Assembly: GCF_964340395.1 (NCBI RefSeq) | Contig: NC_135562.1 | Coordinates: forward strand, 8,241,134 to 8,305,133 | From: Glandiceps talaboti | Lineage: Eukaryota; Hemichordata; Enteropneusta; Spengelidae | DNA length: 64,000 bases | Direction of reading: 5' to 3' | In this document: positions 38,717-51,395 of the stretch, piece by piece | How positions within the stretch are numbered: position 1 is the first letter of the stretch | Layout of the letters: every line of letters starts with the position of its first letter | Notes under the pieces: model-generated | What the model saw: the letters and a program-made list of their open reading frames with translations, nothing else | Database searches by the model: none | Told to the model about the DNA's origin: nothing | Position numbers and translations under genes: made by a program

Positions 38717-41040
38717 CGGCGTTACCGTTTACTTATAGTAAATTTCCACTGAAGATTCTCAACAAGGGACCGGAATATTTTAAACTACAGGCTGAGAACA
38801 GAGAACAGAAATGTCGGAAGACAGCAACGGAGCTATTAGCGGAGAGTAGACATAGGTATGTTAAGACAACATCAGCTGAGAACCAATACAGTGGACATAT
38901 TGAATACCATGACAGTTGTAAAAAAGAATTACCTAGCGAGAAAAATGAATATGAAACGATTGTATTCAGACCGTTCCCACAACAGGGTTTGAACAGTGAA
39001 GCAATAAATCAAGCCACCAGGACTCATAACGTAACACGGAATCATGATATTGAGGTCAAACCTCCTGTACCCAGAAAACCGAACTATTTATTTCAAAGCA
39101 AACGTCACCGTCAGGGGATCCATTCTAGAGATGGTAGTTTTGATAGCGGAGTGTATCCCAACTCTGGACCAAACCACTTACGATCTAGTTCATTATTACA
39201 GACAAGTACACAAGAAACACAAACAAACTTTCCTATCAGTGACCCACTGAATGGAAATCGACCTTCACAGATACTGCGCACACACAATGGACTTAAAATT
39301 CACCATGTTAAGTCTAAGAGTGCACCAGTTTCCAACTCATACCACGTCAGCAAAATGGTCAATTTGTTTAACAAACTGGGTGATGACGACATTCCCAATG
39401 CAACTGAACACATGACGAAAGACAACAGACAGGCCTATCATAACTCAGCTAGACAAATAAGTGATGGTTACGATTCCAACCAAAACTCACTCCGACCAAA
39501 AAGTCCTTGTGCTCGGAGATGTGACAGAAGGCATCACACTGTATCAGGTGGGGAGGCATTGATTCAACATACCGATCACAAAGATTATAATGAGAGTAAC
39601 CAACACAAAACAAGACCCAAACCATGCTCATATTCCGATCAGGAAGCTCTCACTCAAGACATTGAAAAGAAAAACAAAAGACAACCCTTACAAGAACACT
39701 TTCAAAATGAAATTGAAAATATGAACTTTTCTCAAAGTCCAGAACTTGAGAATCATGAATCACAGCATTTTGGTCTTGAAAATGACCCAAAGTCAAGTCG
39801 GCAGGATCAAAGTCAAACTGTGGGTACTAAGTACAAGTATGATACATTTCCTAAGAGTCCCAGAGCAAGCAAACACCCTTTCAGTAATCTCAGACGAGAT
39901 AGTTTGACCAGAAGTCCGAAAATAGCCAGGAGAAACTGGTGTCATGAAGACGACAATGGCAACAGAGTAAGTCCAAACATAGACAGACAAGATTATCCTG
40001 AGTTTAGACCAAGACAAAATAGTGATGCAAGAAGTTTGAATGCACTTAGAAGAGAACATCTTCCTGAAGGTAGTGAGGGAAAGGCTGTGTATACTGAGAA
40101 AGTAATACAAGGGTCTGATCTGCCTAGTAAAAGTCCGATTGCACAGAGACGTGGCGCTAAACTAGGTATGATGAACGTTAGTCCAACACGGAGAATGGAC
40201 TTACAGAAAAGTCCTCGTAATGATCGTAAGTCACCGCTAGAATCGCAGCTTTTATCGTTACTCTTAACTGAATTTGAATATAAAAGGGAAGTTGATGGTA
40301 AAGCGACACCGATTAGTGATGCGGGATTTGATAGCAAAGGGGATAGTTTGAAGTGGTCTAGTACATATCAGTCGGAGAAGTCAATTGATGATAACCATGG
40401 TAACAACAGTACTGGCATTTATCAAGGGGACAACGTACATACTGGGGCTGTGGAAATGAAAGTTGAACGAATCGTACAACCACAGTACGAAACTCATATA
40501 AGTCCTGTCAGACATTACCACAAGTACTATCAGTCTGAGGTCAATTTGTTGGACAGAGTTGTTGCACCGATTACCTATGCGTCAATGAACCGTGTAGATT
40601 TAACAAACCAACGTTATTATGACGAGGTTGACGGCAACAATTCACAACACAGTACTGGATCATCATTCCGACGTCGGCTACAGAGATCCAAATCTGATAT
40701 CAGTCATAGATTTTCCAAAAGTAGTTTTGGGTCTGATCCGGATCGATTCTTCAATGAAATGGGAATGGACTACTCAACATTTGCTAACCCTACTTGGGAA
40801 AGAGTGGAAGAAATCTTCCACATGATGCATGGACCTAGAGACCGGAGTTCAGTGTCTGGAGACAGTCATTGGGGAGAGCTCAGCTGGAGAAGTGACCAAA
40901 GTACCAAGGGACCATTCCGGATGGGAATTCCAGACAGACTGCCAGATACATCCCAGTCAGTGGTGATGAGGAATGCCAGGATTATAAAATGGTTGACTGA
41001 ATGCAGGAAAGCAAGGTCAAGATCCCTCAGTATATGTTAG
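38707..41040 (+). CDS. FAM110: FAM110 family protein (777 aa, single coding exon)
   Basis: Seen: 777 codons without interruption. Residues 14-53 hold the FAM110 N-terminal block (PLKILNKGPEYFKLQAE, then a basic helix ending RHRYVKT). Residues 655-777 hold the C-terminal block: RSKSDISHRF (660-669), DRFFNEMG (679-686), SHWGELSW (from 720) and NARIIKWLTECRKA (from 756). The 600 residues between are polar and look disordered, with a proline motif KPPVPRKPNY near 118 and proline-directed serines at 266, 384, 403, 476, 492, 502, 509 and 599. Known: vertebrate FAM110A-D are about 270-370 aa, are encoded largely by one coding exon, and locate to centrosomes and spindle poles. Inferred: a microtubule-organising-centre protein controlled by CDK-type kinases. 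The ATG is the first in frame after a TGA at 38656 and has A at -3 and G at +4. I cannot assign it to a vertebrate paralogue; it is probably a pre-duplication orthologue. No frameshift or missing block is seen. Confidence 0.9.
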   Translation: MALTALPFTYSKFPLKILNKGPEYFKLQAENREQKCRKTATELLAESRHRYVKTTSAENQYSGHIEYHDSCKKELPSEKNEYETIVFRPFPQQGLNSEAINQATRTHNVTRNHDIEVKPPVPRKPNYLFQSKRHRQGIHSRDGSFDSGVYPNSGPNHLRSSSLLQTSTQETQTNFPISDPLNGNRPSQILRTHNGLKIHHVKSKSAPVSNSYHVSKMVNLFNKLGDDDIPNATEHMTKDNRQAYHNSARQISDGYDSNQNSLRPKSPCARRCDRRHHTVSGGEALIQHTDHKDYNESNQHKTRPKPCSYSDQEALTQDIEKKNKRQPLQEHFQNEIENMNFSQSPELENHESQHFGLENDPKSSRQDQSQTVGTKYKYDTFPKSPRASKHPFSNLRRDSLTRSPKIARRNWCHEDDNGNRVSPNIDRQDYPEFRPRQNSDARSLNALRREHLPEGSEGKAVYTEKVIQGSDLPSKSPIAQRRGAKLGMMNVSPTRRMDLQKSPRNDRKSPLESQLLSLLLTEFEYKREVDGKATPISDAGFDSKGDSLKWSSTYQSEKSIDDNHGNNSTGIYQGDNVHTGAVEMKVERIVQPQYETHISPVRHYHKYYQSEVNLLDRVVAPITYASMNRVDLTNQRYYDEVDGNNSQHSTGSSFRRRLQRSKSDISHRFSKSSFGSDPDRFFNEMGMDYSTFANPTWERVEEIFHMMHGPRDRSSVSGDSHWGELSWRSDQSTKGPFRMGIPDRLPDTSQSVVMRNARIIKWLTECRKARSRSLSIC

Positions 41041-41073
41041 TTGGAAGATGTACAGAATTAACAGCTCAATTTG

Positions 41074-41081
41074 AAGTAAGT
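41074..41081 (+). promoter_or_regulatory. Strong 5' splice donor 35 nt after the FAM110 stop
   Basis: AAGTAAGT followed by AT matches the donor consensus closely (GT at 41076-41077). It lies only 35 nt after the stop codon at 41038-41040, so splicing here would leave the stop within 55 nt of the junction and should not trigger nonsense-mediated decay. The natural partner in the window is the acceptor before 56998. Use is not proven. Confidence 0.4.
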
Positions 41082-41115
41082 ATAACATATTTGCTATCAG
41101 TGAAATATGGTGCCA

Positions 41116-41130
41116 AATAAAACGAATAAA
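41116..41130 (+). terminator. Candidate proximal poly(A) signals for FAM110
   Basis: Two AATAAA hexamers lie at 41116 and 41125, about 75-90 nt after the stop, followed by a GT/T-rich stretch at 41145-41210 of the kind found downstream of cleavage sites. They would give a short unspliced 3' UTR and compete with the donor at 41076. Confidence 0.45.
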
Positions 41131-42654
41131 AATGAATACATTATGGTTCTGATTGCATACAGTACTTTGTACACTGTTGATTTTTGGAATGGTTGGTTAT
41201 TCTTTTTTGGGAGGAGAGATGCCATGACAACTCTTTTTTCTGAGATTTTTGCAGGATCTATTTTTCACATCATTTTCACAGTATTTCAAATTCAAATCAT
41301 AAAAATAAAAAAAAATAAGGTTGCCAGGAAAAATACTCGATATCTAGGTAATCAGAAGCATATGACTTTTATTTGGCAGAACATATTTCAAAATATTAAA
41401 TTTCAATTTTTAGTTGAAAGTGCTGGTGCCTACAGGTTTTGGATTTACCCCCTTGTCACAGCAGAATTGTATCATGACATAAGGCAACCAATGGTTCATG
41501 TGATATGTCTTATAAAATGATAGCACAGGTAGTGATACATATGACATCACACAATGTAATGATCATGTGATAAGGGTTATATCATAATCACACAGGTAGT
41601 GATACGGATATGTAAATTCAGTGGTTGATATTAAGAATCACTGTCTAAGTCTGGTCCAGTGATAGTGTAGCATTTGTCAGTCCAAAAATAATAACATGAA
41701 AGTGTTTGTGAGTCAGCTGTATCACCTTGAAAAAAAAATAATACACATTGCATCACCGTTAGTGTACAATGGCTATTTCACCCATAAGGGTTAATCTGGC
41801 ATGATGACTCACTCAAAGTCTTTTTCTATAGGTATGGGCAATTCACTGGTCAATACATTAAAATGACATTGTCAAAAGACTTGAAGCTGGACCTCGTTAA
41901 AAAAAAATTACCTCCTTAGAAAAGACAACAGGTAGTTGTTAGTAATACCATATACAAAAATTGTGATAACAGCAGTTAAAGAATTATATAATTGTTGTAT
42001 GGACTGTTTCGACACAGACCAAAACAAATCACCAAGATTACAAGTATATCCAGTACAATGCCATTTAAACTTGTCAAAATTTAAAGGCCAGCGTGGGAAC
42101 TTGTCCAAACTTGACCTCCGATTTACCCAAGCGTCCAAGCCAGGGTTCATTTAAATCCATTAACTATTGTTAATTTCCCATGCTTGGTAGCCATTCTAAA
42201 TATTGACAGTAACTTGACAACAATGAAATTTACATATAAAGGTTTGTGTAGTCGTTACAGTCACTCCTGTCAAATTTATCGCTGTATCTTGTCGGGACAA
42301 TTGAAGTTTATTATTGTTGATGATGAATTTGTCCTTTGATGGGTGTCCATTTAAATGGTTTATTCATGAATCAATATCTCTTTAATTGCTTTCACTATAA
42401 TAGTTTGTAAAAGTTAAACTTTGTATGTACTGAAGTGAAAGGTCTCTCTGTGTTTTATTAAGTAATTTGTTCCAATATCAGGTTAGAATTTCTAAAATAA
42501 ACTATTGCTTTCAAGGACCAAACAAATCCATTACCTTGGGTTGTCACATGAGTTGTAAAATTATATCATACATTATAATTAAAGTTTAAAGTTACAAGCC
42601 GGTCAATTTAATAGTAATGTTATAAAGTACCATATTGAGCTCTCAGCCTGACTT

Positions 42655-43320
42655 GATCAACACAGCACAGAGACTTGGCTATCTGACTTGACATACTGGC
42701 TTGACAGTATAGCCCAGAGACTTGGCTATCTGACTTGACATACTGGCTTGACAGTATAGCCCAGAGACTTGGCTATCTGACTTGACATACTGGCTTGACA
42801 GTATAGCCCAGAGACTTGGCTATCTGACTTGACATACTGGCTTGACAGTATAGTCCAGAGACTTGGCTATCTGACTTGACATACTGGCTTGACAGTATAG
42901 TCCAGAGACTTGGATATCTGACTTGACATACTGGCTTGACAGTATAGCCCAGAGACTTGGCTATCTGACTTGACATACTGGCTTGACAGTATAGCCCAGA
43001 GACTTGGCTATTTGACTTGACATACTGGATTGACAGTATAGCCCAGAGACTTGGCTATCTGACTTGACATACTGGCTTGACAGTATAGCCCAGAGACTTG
43101 GCTATTTGACTTGACATACTGGATTGACAGTATAACCCAGAGACTTGGCTATTTGACTTGACATACTGGATTGACAGTATAGTCCAGAGACTTGGCTATC
43201 TGACTTGACATACTGGATTGACAGTATAGCCCAGATACTTGGCTATCTGACGACATACTGGCTTGACAGTATAACCCAGAGACTTGACTCTCTCACTTGA
43301 CATAACTGGCTCAGCTGAGT
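42655..43320. repeat. 47-bp minisatellite, about 13-14 units
   Basis: The unit GACTTGGCTATCTGACTTGA plus CATACTGGCTTGACAGTATA and GCCCAGA repeats from 42672 at 47-bp spacing with few changes. A reading frame on the minus strand only reads through repeats. An inverted half unit (AGATAGCCAAATCTCTGG) follows near 43339. Confidence 0.9.
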
Positions 43321-44865
43321 GACATTGTAAATGTAAAGCCAGATAGCCAAATCTCTGGGCTGTCAGCAGCTAGTAATGTACTATACTGGCTCACCTGAAT
43401 GACATTTTCAACCCAGATAGCCGGTCTGGACTATCCATCATCATTGAGCAGTAAAGCACATGTACAAATGACAAACCTTAAAAGTTACTAACACATACCC
43501 ATTTCAATGAAATGTACGATAGACCTGTTGCCCATTCCTAGATGCATTGCACGTCTCCCCATACAATGCCATGTATTCTGTATCAGCAGGGGGTTTGCAT
43601 ACACTACTTAAAGGTATAGTTTGCACATATGCTTGACAATACCCTAGGTTTACCAGTAAACTCCTTCTCTGTGATTGATGGTGTTTAGTCTTTGTTCTAC
43701 AAAAGCACTCACAACTAAAGCGGTAAACATGTCTTTCAATCATTTTATGATGAAAATGTCATTTCAAATGTAATAAAGACAAAACAAGCCTAAATAAATG
43801 TAACAACATAACCAACATCATCCCATGCATATCTCAGAAATCAACTGTTTGATTTCATTCAAACCTAGCATATAGGTGAGCCATCACCATGAAATGTACA
43901 ATCCACTACTATTCAAACCCAGCACATAGGTGAGATGTGCCACCACAGCCATTTGTATGTATAGTTTTTTTTCCAACCAACTGAAGACGAATTATTGATC
44001 TGTTTTCTTTTCATTTGGACTTAACACAAGGTTTGACATAGCAGACATTATGTAGTGTGGTTTTATAAACCCCTGACAAAGCTACATTCTTAGTTAATAA
44101 GATCACTATCAAAATCTCAACAACTTTCAATTAACACCATCATAAACAACAAGCTTGAAGACAAATGTCTGAGTAGTGAGATTCCTTGCACCTAAAAAAA
44201 ACACAAAAGAAAACAACTTTGTATAAAGTTCAAAGCCCATTTATTTATGTCTGTTGCTAAACAACTATTTGCCATAAATATGCAATATAAAGGCAGACCG
44301 GGTTTACATTATCTCTGTTATGTACAGTGGAGGTGACCTGGATTTTAGTAGTGTAGTAACCTAACACACTTGACGGCAAGGGGTTATTAAAAATTTATAA
44401 ATACTTGGGAAAGAACTAGAGGAAAGAAGTATATGATTAACGAATATACATTGTCCATTCTCTAATTAACTTCTATACTTTTCACTAAGGGAAAGTGTCT
44501 GTACTAGACATAGATACAGCTAAAATAGGCAGTGTTCACCAGAAAGACTATATATAACATATAGTTATGTTCAAAGTTGATCATTTTAGATTGTTGGTTT
44601 ACTTGATACATGTAGATAACAACACTTTTACTGCTGAACATAACAAGACTGTTATTGGGGTTAGGAAGCGGAATTAAAAGAAAAACCCTCTCTTCAATCA
44701 CAATTCTGCTGTGTTCAGTAGTAAAGGTGCTCTTATCTAGACAGTAAAAACAACCTCAACTTGCCAAATGGTCGATGTTGATCATTAAATGTACGCAATG
44801 TATGTACATACAGTCATCAGACAAATACTCCCTGTTTTAGCTGTAATATACACTAATTTTATGGT

Positions 44866-45200
44866 GTCATGATGGTCAATTAGTTAGAGTGATCGGCTCT
44901 CAATCTGCAAGTTGCTACTAACCTCACAGCTGCCATTTCTTTCTAAATGGCTTAGGTTCTTCGGCAAGATTTGAACCATGATTTTGGCTCAGTGTGAATG
45001 TAAATGGGGACTTGGTAGGATAGAGGTTGATATGTGAATGAGTTAATCCTGAGCATTTACAGACAGCAAGGATAGTACGCTCCTAGGGAATTGAGGAAGT
45101 ATAAAAAGACTTGTGCTGCTATAGGTCCATGCCAGGGGTAATAATTGTTAGTGTCTTTAAGTTGAACAGTGTGGGAAAGTGCTATTTGAGAACTTACTCT
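44866..45200 (+). mobile_element. Second copy of the tRNA-derived SINE
   Basis: Same family as 19412-19822: head GTCATGATGGTCAATTAGTT, body GGGGACTTGGTAGGATAGAG, tail CCAGGGGTAATAATTGTTAG and GTGGGAAAGTGCTATTT. The B-box region is deleted or degraded, so this copy could not start transcription itself. Confidence 0.7.
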
Positions 45201-46152
45201 ATATTAACCATATTATTAGATGCAAATGACAGCATAGCAGATGAGAAATACAGTAAATAAAATTTATACTGCTCCAACGTTAGACGCTGTGATTGTATTT
45301 CTTGCATACATCTTCGTCTTGCTAATATTTAAGATATCAATTCAATATTTTACAAAGTTTTAAGACGTGTTTAAATCTGAAATATAAACTTCATCTCATG
45401 TATACAAACCTACAGACTGCCTTTTGTATGGTTTCTCTTGTATCGTGAATAACATGAAACATTCTATTTAAAAAAAAAGAAAAAACTCCTGTTACAATTG
45501 TTTGGCCACTTGTATGGACTCTTAGAATGTCTGCCTTGGAAATGTCAGAGGTAATGTTTGACTACAGTGAATTACTACACACCTTGAAATTTACAGACTA
45601 CATGCATACAAACTAAATTAATTGTACCCCTTTATTACACAATAAAACTTAGTGTCAATATATCACATGAATAGATACCATCATCGTTGCACATTTCAAT
45701 AAGAACTCAACGATGGGAAAGAAACTTGTCAAAACCTGCCAGTACTTCTTTACTGGTGTTTAGTATAAGGATTGATTGAATTATGTTGTGTAGCTTACTA
45801 AATAAAAGGTCTTTTTTTTGTTTTGGTTTGGACAAGTGGGTGTAACATTTTGTAAGAACAATGGTGTCAAGTGTCAATGCCTTTGTATCAGTTTACACAA
45901 AGCCTTCACACCTCCAATCAATCATTCTGACCTTGAACTTGAGTATACACCTGTATAATTTTGGCCTGCCAGTGTATATTGTGTTAAAATATAATGTGAA
46001 TAGACATTTCTTCAGCGCTAGAAATAATGATTTTGTCAAGGACAAGAGCGGAACTTTGTAAGTCAGCTGTTACTATGATAGAGTGTGTTTGACTAATTTG
46101 ATGAACGATGGAGGGAGGGGGGAATGAGTAACAACCAAACTAAAATTGAAAC

Positions 46153-46365
46153 TATTGTAAAGATGGAAATTTTCACTAAAGGCTTGTATTTGCTTATTTT
46201 GCTGGATAACAAAATGCAAAAATAAGTAGTGACTAAAATGTCTTTAGCGTAAATGCAATGTACCAGTCTGGTTATTAGTGAAAAATGAAACTAGATGTGA
46301 GCTTTCTGAAGACTGTATAATCGCAAAATTATCTTGTAGTGAAAATATCTAGGTTTAGTGTGTTG
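46153..46365. mobile_element. Decayed copy of the TA-flanked MITE
   Basis: Shares with 37541-37766 the left end (TTGTAAAGATGGAAATTTTC), the internal words GCTTATTTTGCT and TAGTGACTAAAATG, and the right end AAAATATCTAGGTTT. The ends have diverged and target flanks are not clear. Confidence 0.6.
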
Positions 46366-46736
46366 TATGTTCTAACTGTGGTTAAAGTGGCATTATTTGA
46401 TGTGTGTTAAGGAGTCTAATCCCATTCCTATCCTCAAACTGTACTCCCTAGCTTGAATAAAACTGTATACCCAATGTACAGTCAGTCTACTGTGCTCCCA
46501 CAAATTCACTCGAATTAAGATTCAGCAAAGTACAATACAGACAGGGAGTAGTTGAAATGTCTTGTCTGAAGTACAATAGACTGGGTCCATCTTAGACATA
46601 CAAAGGAATTGTTATTAAGTTTGAACGTGGATGTAATATGGTTTAAAAGTACAATGTCTTGGGACCATCTTAGACAGAAAGGAATTGTTAAATTTGAAGG
46701 AAAAAGACAGATAGTTTAACAAAGGGTTTAATTCAG

Positions 46737-48005
46737 TGACTAGATGCAATATAGAAAGTAACACTGAGTGATTGTATGTGGTTGTTGTTGTATCAGTAAT
46801 TAAACTGTCCTACCACAGACAATGTCTTATGGTCCAACCCAACCTTTATCATTTGAATCAAGGTGTATACAGTACATTGGATCTGTATTAAATTACCTAC
46901 ACTGGGTGATTGTATGTGGTAGTTGTATCAGTAATTACTAGTAACTATCCAACCACAGACAATGTCTATGGTCCAACCCAACCATTATCATTTGAATCAA
47001 GGTGTATACAGTACATTGGATCTGTATTAAATTACCTACACTGGGTGATTGTATGTGGTAGTTGTATCAGTAATTACTAGTAACTATCCAACCACAGACA
47101 ATGTCTATGGTCCAACCCAACCTTTATCATTTGAATCAAGGTGTATACAGTACATTGGATCTGTATTAAATTACCTACACTGGGTGATTGTATGTGGTAG
47201 TTGTATCAGTAATTACTAGTAACTATCCAACCACAGACAATGTCTATGGTCCAACCCAACCATTATCATTTGAATCGATACCCTGTATACAGTACATTGG
47301 ATCTGTATTAAATTACCTACACTGGGTGATTGTATGTGGTAGTTGTATCAGTAAATAACAGTCCAACCATGTAGACAATATCTATGGTCCAACCCAACCA
47401 TTATCATTTGAATCGATACCCTGTATACACAGTACATTGGATCTGTATTAAATTACCTACACTGGGTGATTGTATGTGGTAGTTGTATCAGTAATTACTA
47501 GTAACTATCCAACCACAGACAATGTCTATGGTCCAACCCAACCTTTATCATTTGAATCAAGGTGTATACAGTACATTGGATCTGTATTAAATTACCTACA
47601 CTGGGTGATTGTATGTGGTAGTTGGATCAGTAATTACTAGTAACTATCCAACCACAGACAATGTCTATGGTCCAACCCAACCATTATCATTTGAATCGAT
47701 ACCCTGTATACAGTACATTGGATCTGTATTAAATTACCTACACTGGGTGATTGTATGTGATAGTTGGATCAGTAATTACTAGTAACTATCCAACCACAGA
47801 CAATGTCTATGGTCCAACCCAACCTTTATCATTTGAATTGATACCCTGTATACAGTACATTGGATCTGTATTAAATTACCTACACTGGGTGATTGTATGT
47901 GGTAGTTGTATCTGTAAATAACAGTCCAACCATGATATAGACAATGTCTATGGTCCAACCCAACCTTTATATCATTTGATTCGATACCCTACCCTGTATA
48001 CAGTA
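46737..48005. repeat. 140-bp satellite array, nine units
   Basis: The unit starts CACTGGGTGATTGTATGTGG at about 46898, 47038, 47178, 47318, 47459, 47598, 47738 and 47881, with a first partial unit near 46760. Units carry one of two variants, TCAAGGTGTATACAG or TCGATACCCTGTATACAG, in the order A A A B B A B B B. Confidence 0.88.
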
Positions 48006-48289
48006 GTTGATCTTTGAAATGAAAAAATTACTGACCTCTGATCTTGTTATAGTCATGTCTCAACGCCACAAGTTGTTAATCTTCTCTTTTGGAATATACT
48101 GGTCTCAGATGGTGATTTTTTACCTTCTGAGACTGGTTTGAGATGGCTACTTTTTGCAAACTGAGACTCTCAGTTCAACGTTTTCGGTACCCTTACATAC
48201 CTCACAGTATATATAGTAGTCTTCATATAAAATACATAGAATTTGTAAATATTTTGGTATTTCAAAAATATAGTATTGAGATAAAAATT

Positions 48290-48920
48290 TATTTTTCTAG
48301 TAGTACAGATGACATTTTAATATAGAAATGCATATTTACTATTGTTGAAATCGTAAAATATTTCATCCAGTGTGAAACGTTTACAATGCATGTGTTGTTG
48401 TCTGTAGGTTATGTACGCTATATTGCTTTCGCGCCGTTCAAAAACATTCCATTGCATTTATACATGTGTTTGTTTATATCAGTGCAAATGATAAGTTGTG
48501 TTGAAATTGTTAATATTTTGTCCAGATGTGAAAAATAAAAAGAGTAAATTTTGGGCTATATTTGCTGTATTGTTTTCACTTTGTTCAAAAAGTTTTCATT
48601 GTTGCAAACCGCAGCCTGTTTTACAGGAACGAATTTATTTTGTATCGGTGGAGTTGATATTTTTTTATAAATATTAATTTGCATCATTAACCTTTTGTCC
48701 AACATGAAAAATAAAAAAGTAAATGTGTTATCTTTTAGTTATATATGCTGTTATTGTTTTCACTTTCTTCAAAATTATTCATTATGATAGACTTTATTTT
48801 GTATCAGTACAGATGATATTTTCTATAAATATTAACTTGCAAGGAAATCGTTAATGTTTCATGCTGGGTACTATCGTTGGGTTATGTATGCTGTTATCAC
48901 TTTTACTTTGTTCGGAACCT
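48290..48920. repeat. Degenerate tandem repeat of about 180-200 bp, four units
   Basis: Units share GTACAGATGATATTTT, a GTGAAAAATAAAAAG-type word and TGCTGTTATTGTTTTCACTT. The second unit contains GCAAACCGCAGCCTGTTTTA (48604), a copy of the 45-bp unit seen at 3.75 kb. Confidence 0.5.
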
Positions 48921-49486
48921 TTCCGTGACAATAGAAAGGGGTGTAAAAAGATTACGTAGTCATTGTTGTCATTGTGTTAATCGTTACCATGTATAGTGTT
49001 TTGTACCTACCACAGTATAACAATACTAAACTATGCTTTGTTCAACCATGTGAACGTCTGGGTGTCAGCAGATTCCAGCTCAAAAATTTACATTTTAACG
49101 AGAAATGGTTATATTTAGACGATGTGTAATTGCACACCAGAATGTTTTGACCTAATTTTTGTTTCTGTAATTAGTTGAATTTTAGTTTTACTACAAAACA
49201 GTATGCAAGGAAGAATATTTAAAATGGTGATATGAAACTACGAAAATGTTGAAATATATTTCATGACTCTGACATTAGTTACAAATTATGAGTGACAGTT
49301 TGTAGAGATCCAGTCATAATTTTTAGACTTTTATATTTATTTTTAACATTGCTTTATTTTTTTGGCTAGTACAATTATTGCGTTGCATCATACATGTTGT
49401 TGTTTTGTGTGTTTTTGTTTGTTTGTTTGGTTGGTTTTGTTTTGTTGTTGTTTTGTTTTATTTTTTGGGTGGGAGGAGGGGGTAAA

Positions 49487-49815
49487 TAGTACCACACAGA
49501 CAGATTTGAATTACACCTTGGACAATTTTATTAGAAATAACATTTCCACATGAAATCTGTTGGTACTTTAAATCCTAGTTCATGCAAACGTCGCAACATT
49601 TTTTCGTGAGAATGATTTTTTTGCTTGGCATCATAACTTTGTTTTTGGAAACAGTACCACACAGACAGAATTGAATTATCTTGATGACTTTAGAAAATAT
49701 AATATTTATACATACTACTCTATTTTTGCAAACATTCTGTATATTTCATCAACATGATACAGTGAACATTTTAGAAATAGTGCCACACAGACAGACTTGA
49801 ATTGCATCTTGAAGA
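49487..49815. repeat. Three dispersed copies of an ACCACACAGACAGA word
   Basis: AGTACCACACAGACAGATTT and then GAATTA recurs at 49487, 49652 and 49779, suggesting old tandem units of about 130-165 bp. Confidence 0.5.
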
Positions 49816-51395
49816 ATGTCTGAAAATATTTTCTTTGTTCTTTGCATCAAAATGAACAATGTATTGGAATGTCTGCCCGTTTGTCAAAACAATATAGGTT
49901 GCATGCAACATTGAATCTGTAATTAATCATCGAAAGTATGCGTACTTGTAACAATTCAGAAGTCTGTCCAACTGTAAGTTCTCAGGACTGTGCACGCCAT
50001 TGTTGTAAGGAATAAGAATCCCAGCTCATTCCTTACATGCCATTGTACTATTGATTCTACTTGTCTACACACCAACTTAATGCATTGTCCACATAACAAT
50101 ACCCAGGCACTTGTTGTCCGAAACAATGCAGACTTTTAAAAAATCAGTCTCAAAAATTTCAAAATTTTACGAAATTTTTTATTCTGTGTGAAAAAATTTT
50201 GGATAGATTTTACAGTATGCATACTTAAAGTAATTTTTGGTCTAAAAGATTTTTGATTTCTGCTAAAAAAGTTGAAAATTTGACAAAATTAGTTCATGTG
50301 AATTTTGTGATCTGTAAATTTTTTTGCACTGTACATGAGTATTAGATGGGGCTATAGGTATAGGGGCTAAATCGTGAGAAATTCCATGTTTGACTGCCTC
50401 ATAGATATGTCACCATTGTGTTAGGGATTCCGTCACATTTTTTTTGTGGTGAACAGAATTCTAAAATGTATGCGGGCACAGTAGCAAACCAAAAATAGAC
50501 AAACATACAGTGGATATAAAGACGAAGACATTGAGAATTTGGAACTGAAAATACCGAAAAGAAAAGCGAAATGATGATATTCTCTTTTCTGGAATCAATG
50601 AAATTCATGCTAGAATGCATTCATGACTACCAAATACTTGTATGTAACAAACGGTCTTCTAACCCAACCTTTGCCCTAAGACAGGGGTCATCACAGGGTC
50701 GCCACTTTCCCAAGCCCTTTAGTGAGTGTGTGAATTCTAATGAATTGTTTCTCTACATTGTGTATGTACAATGAAGCAATCATGATACATAGTGAATTTA
50801 TTGCACATACCAGACTGCAGTAGTTAGCTCAAGGTTTCATTGTCTTTTGGTTCAGTTCATGTCAGACTTTCTTCCCCACAAAAAATCATATTAACACATC
50901 CAACATGTTAGTAAGGAATTTTTAATATGACTGTCAAAAAGTTAAGATAGAAAAGAAAGTAAAAGAGGTCCCAAGAAAATAGTTATGCCAAAAAGTTAAA
51001 ATAGAAAAGAAAAGAAATAAAATCAAGAAAAAAATTGAAAATTTAATTTTTTTTTTATTTTAAATAATTACATGAACAGCTTATTTGTTATGATTTGTCT
51101 GTAATAAAAACTCAAACTTAAAAATGTGCATAAACACAAATTGGTAACGAAACAATTCTCATATCCTCTGCAAATATTTTAAACCTTTTACAAGTGGTAA
51201 CCTGGAAGATTCTGACTTTGTATGTGTGTGTCTCAGACAATAATGAATAAAACAGCAAAGAAAAAACTATAGACATCAAATCTAGGTCCAAGCTAAAAGA
51301 CTAGAGTTATCTGTCACACTATTTTGTTGATACTGCAACATAGAGATAAAACAAGCTACAAGGTGAACAAACTCGTATAGAGACACAAACACTAG

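Larger units (their letters stand above)
41140..46736. other. Non-coding region downstream of FAM110
   Basis: A 137-codon frame at 41107-41520 lies directly after FAM110 but has poor composition and no motifs, so it is likely UTR or intron. The 47-bp array, SINE and decayed MITE are listed. A duplication at 43860-43945 (CAAACCCAGCACATAGGTGA) is minor. Confidence 0.5.

Noticed and set aside
39449-40337. Antisense frames within the FAM110 exon
   Set aside because: Shadows of the coding strand; the + strand frame has both conserved family blocks.
41107-41520. 137-codon frame directly after FAM110
   Set aside because: AT-driven Ile/Phe/Lys-rich composition, no motif, overlaps poly(A) signals and the likely 3' UTR.
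42655-43320. CRISPR-like appearance of regularly spaced repeats (also 3745-4153 and 46737-48005)
   Set aside because: Units are joined directly without unique spacers, there are no cas genes, and the DNA is animal.
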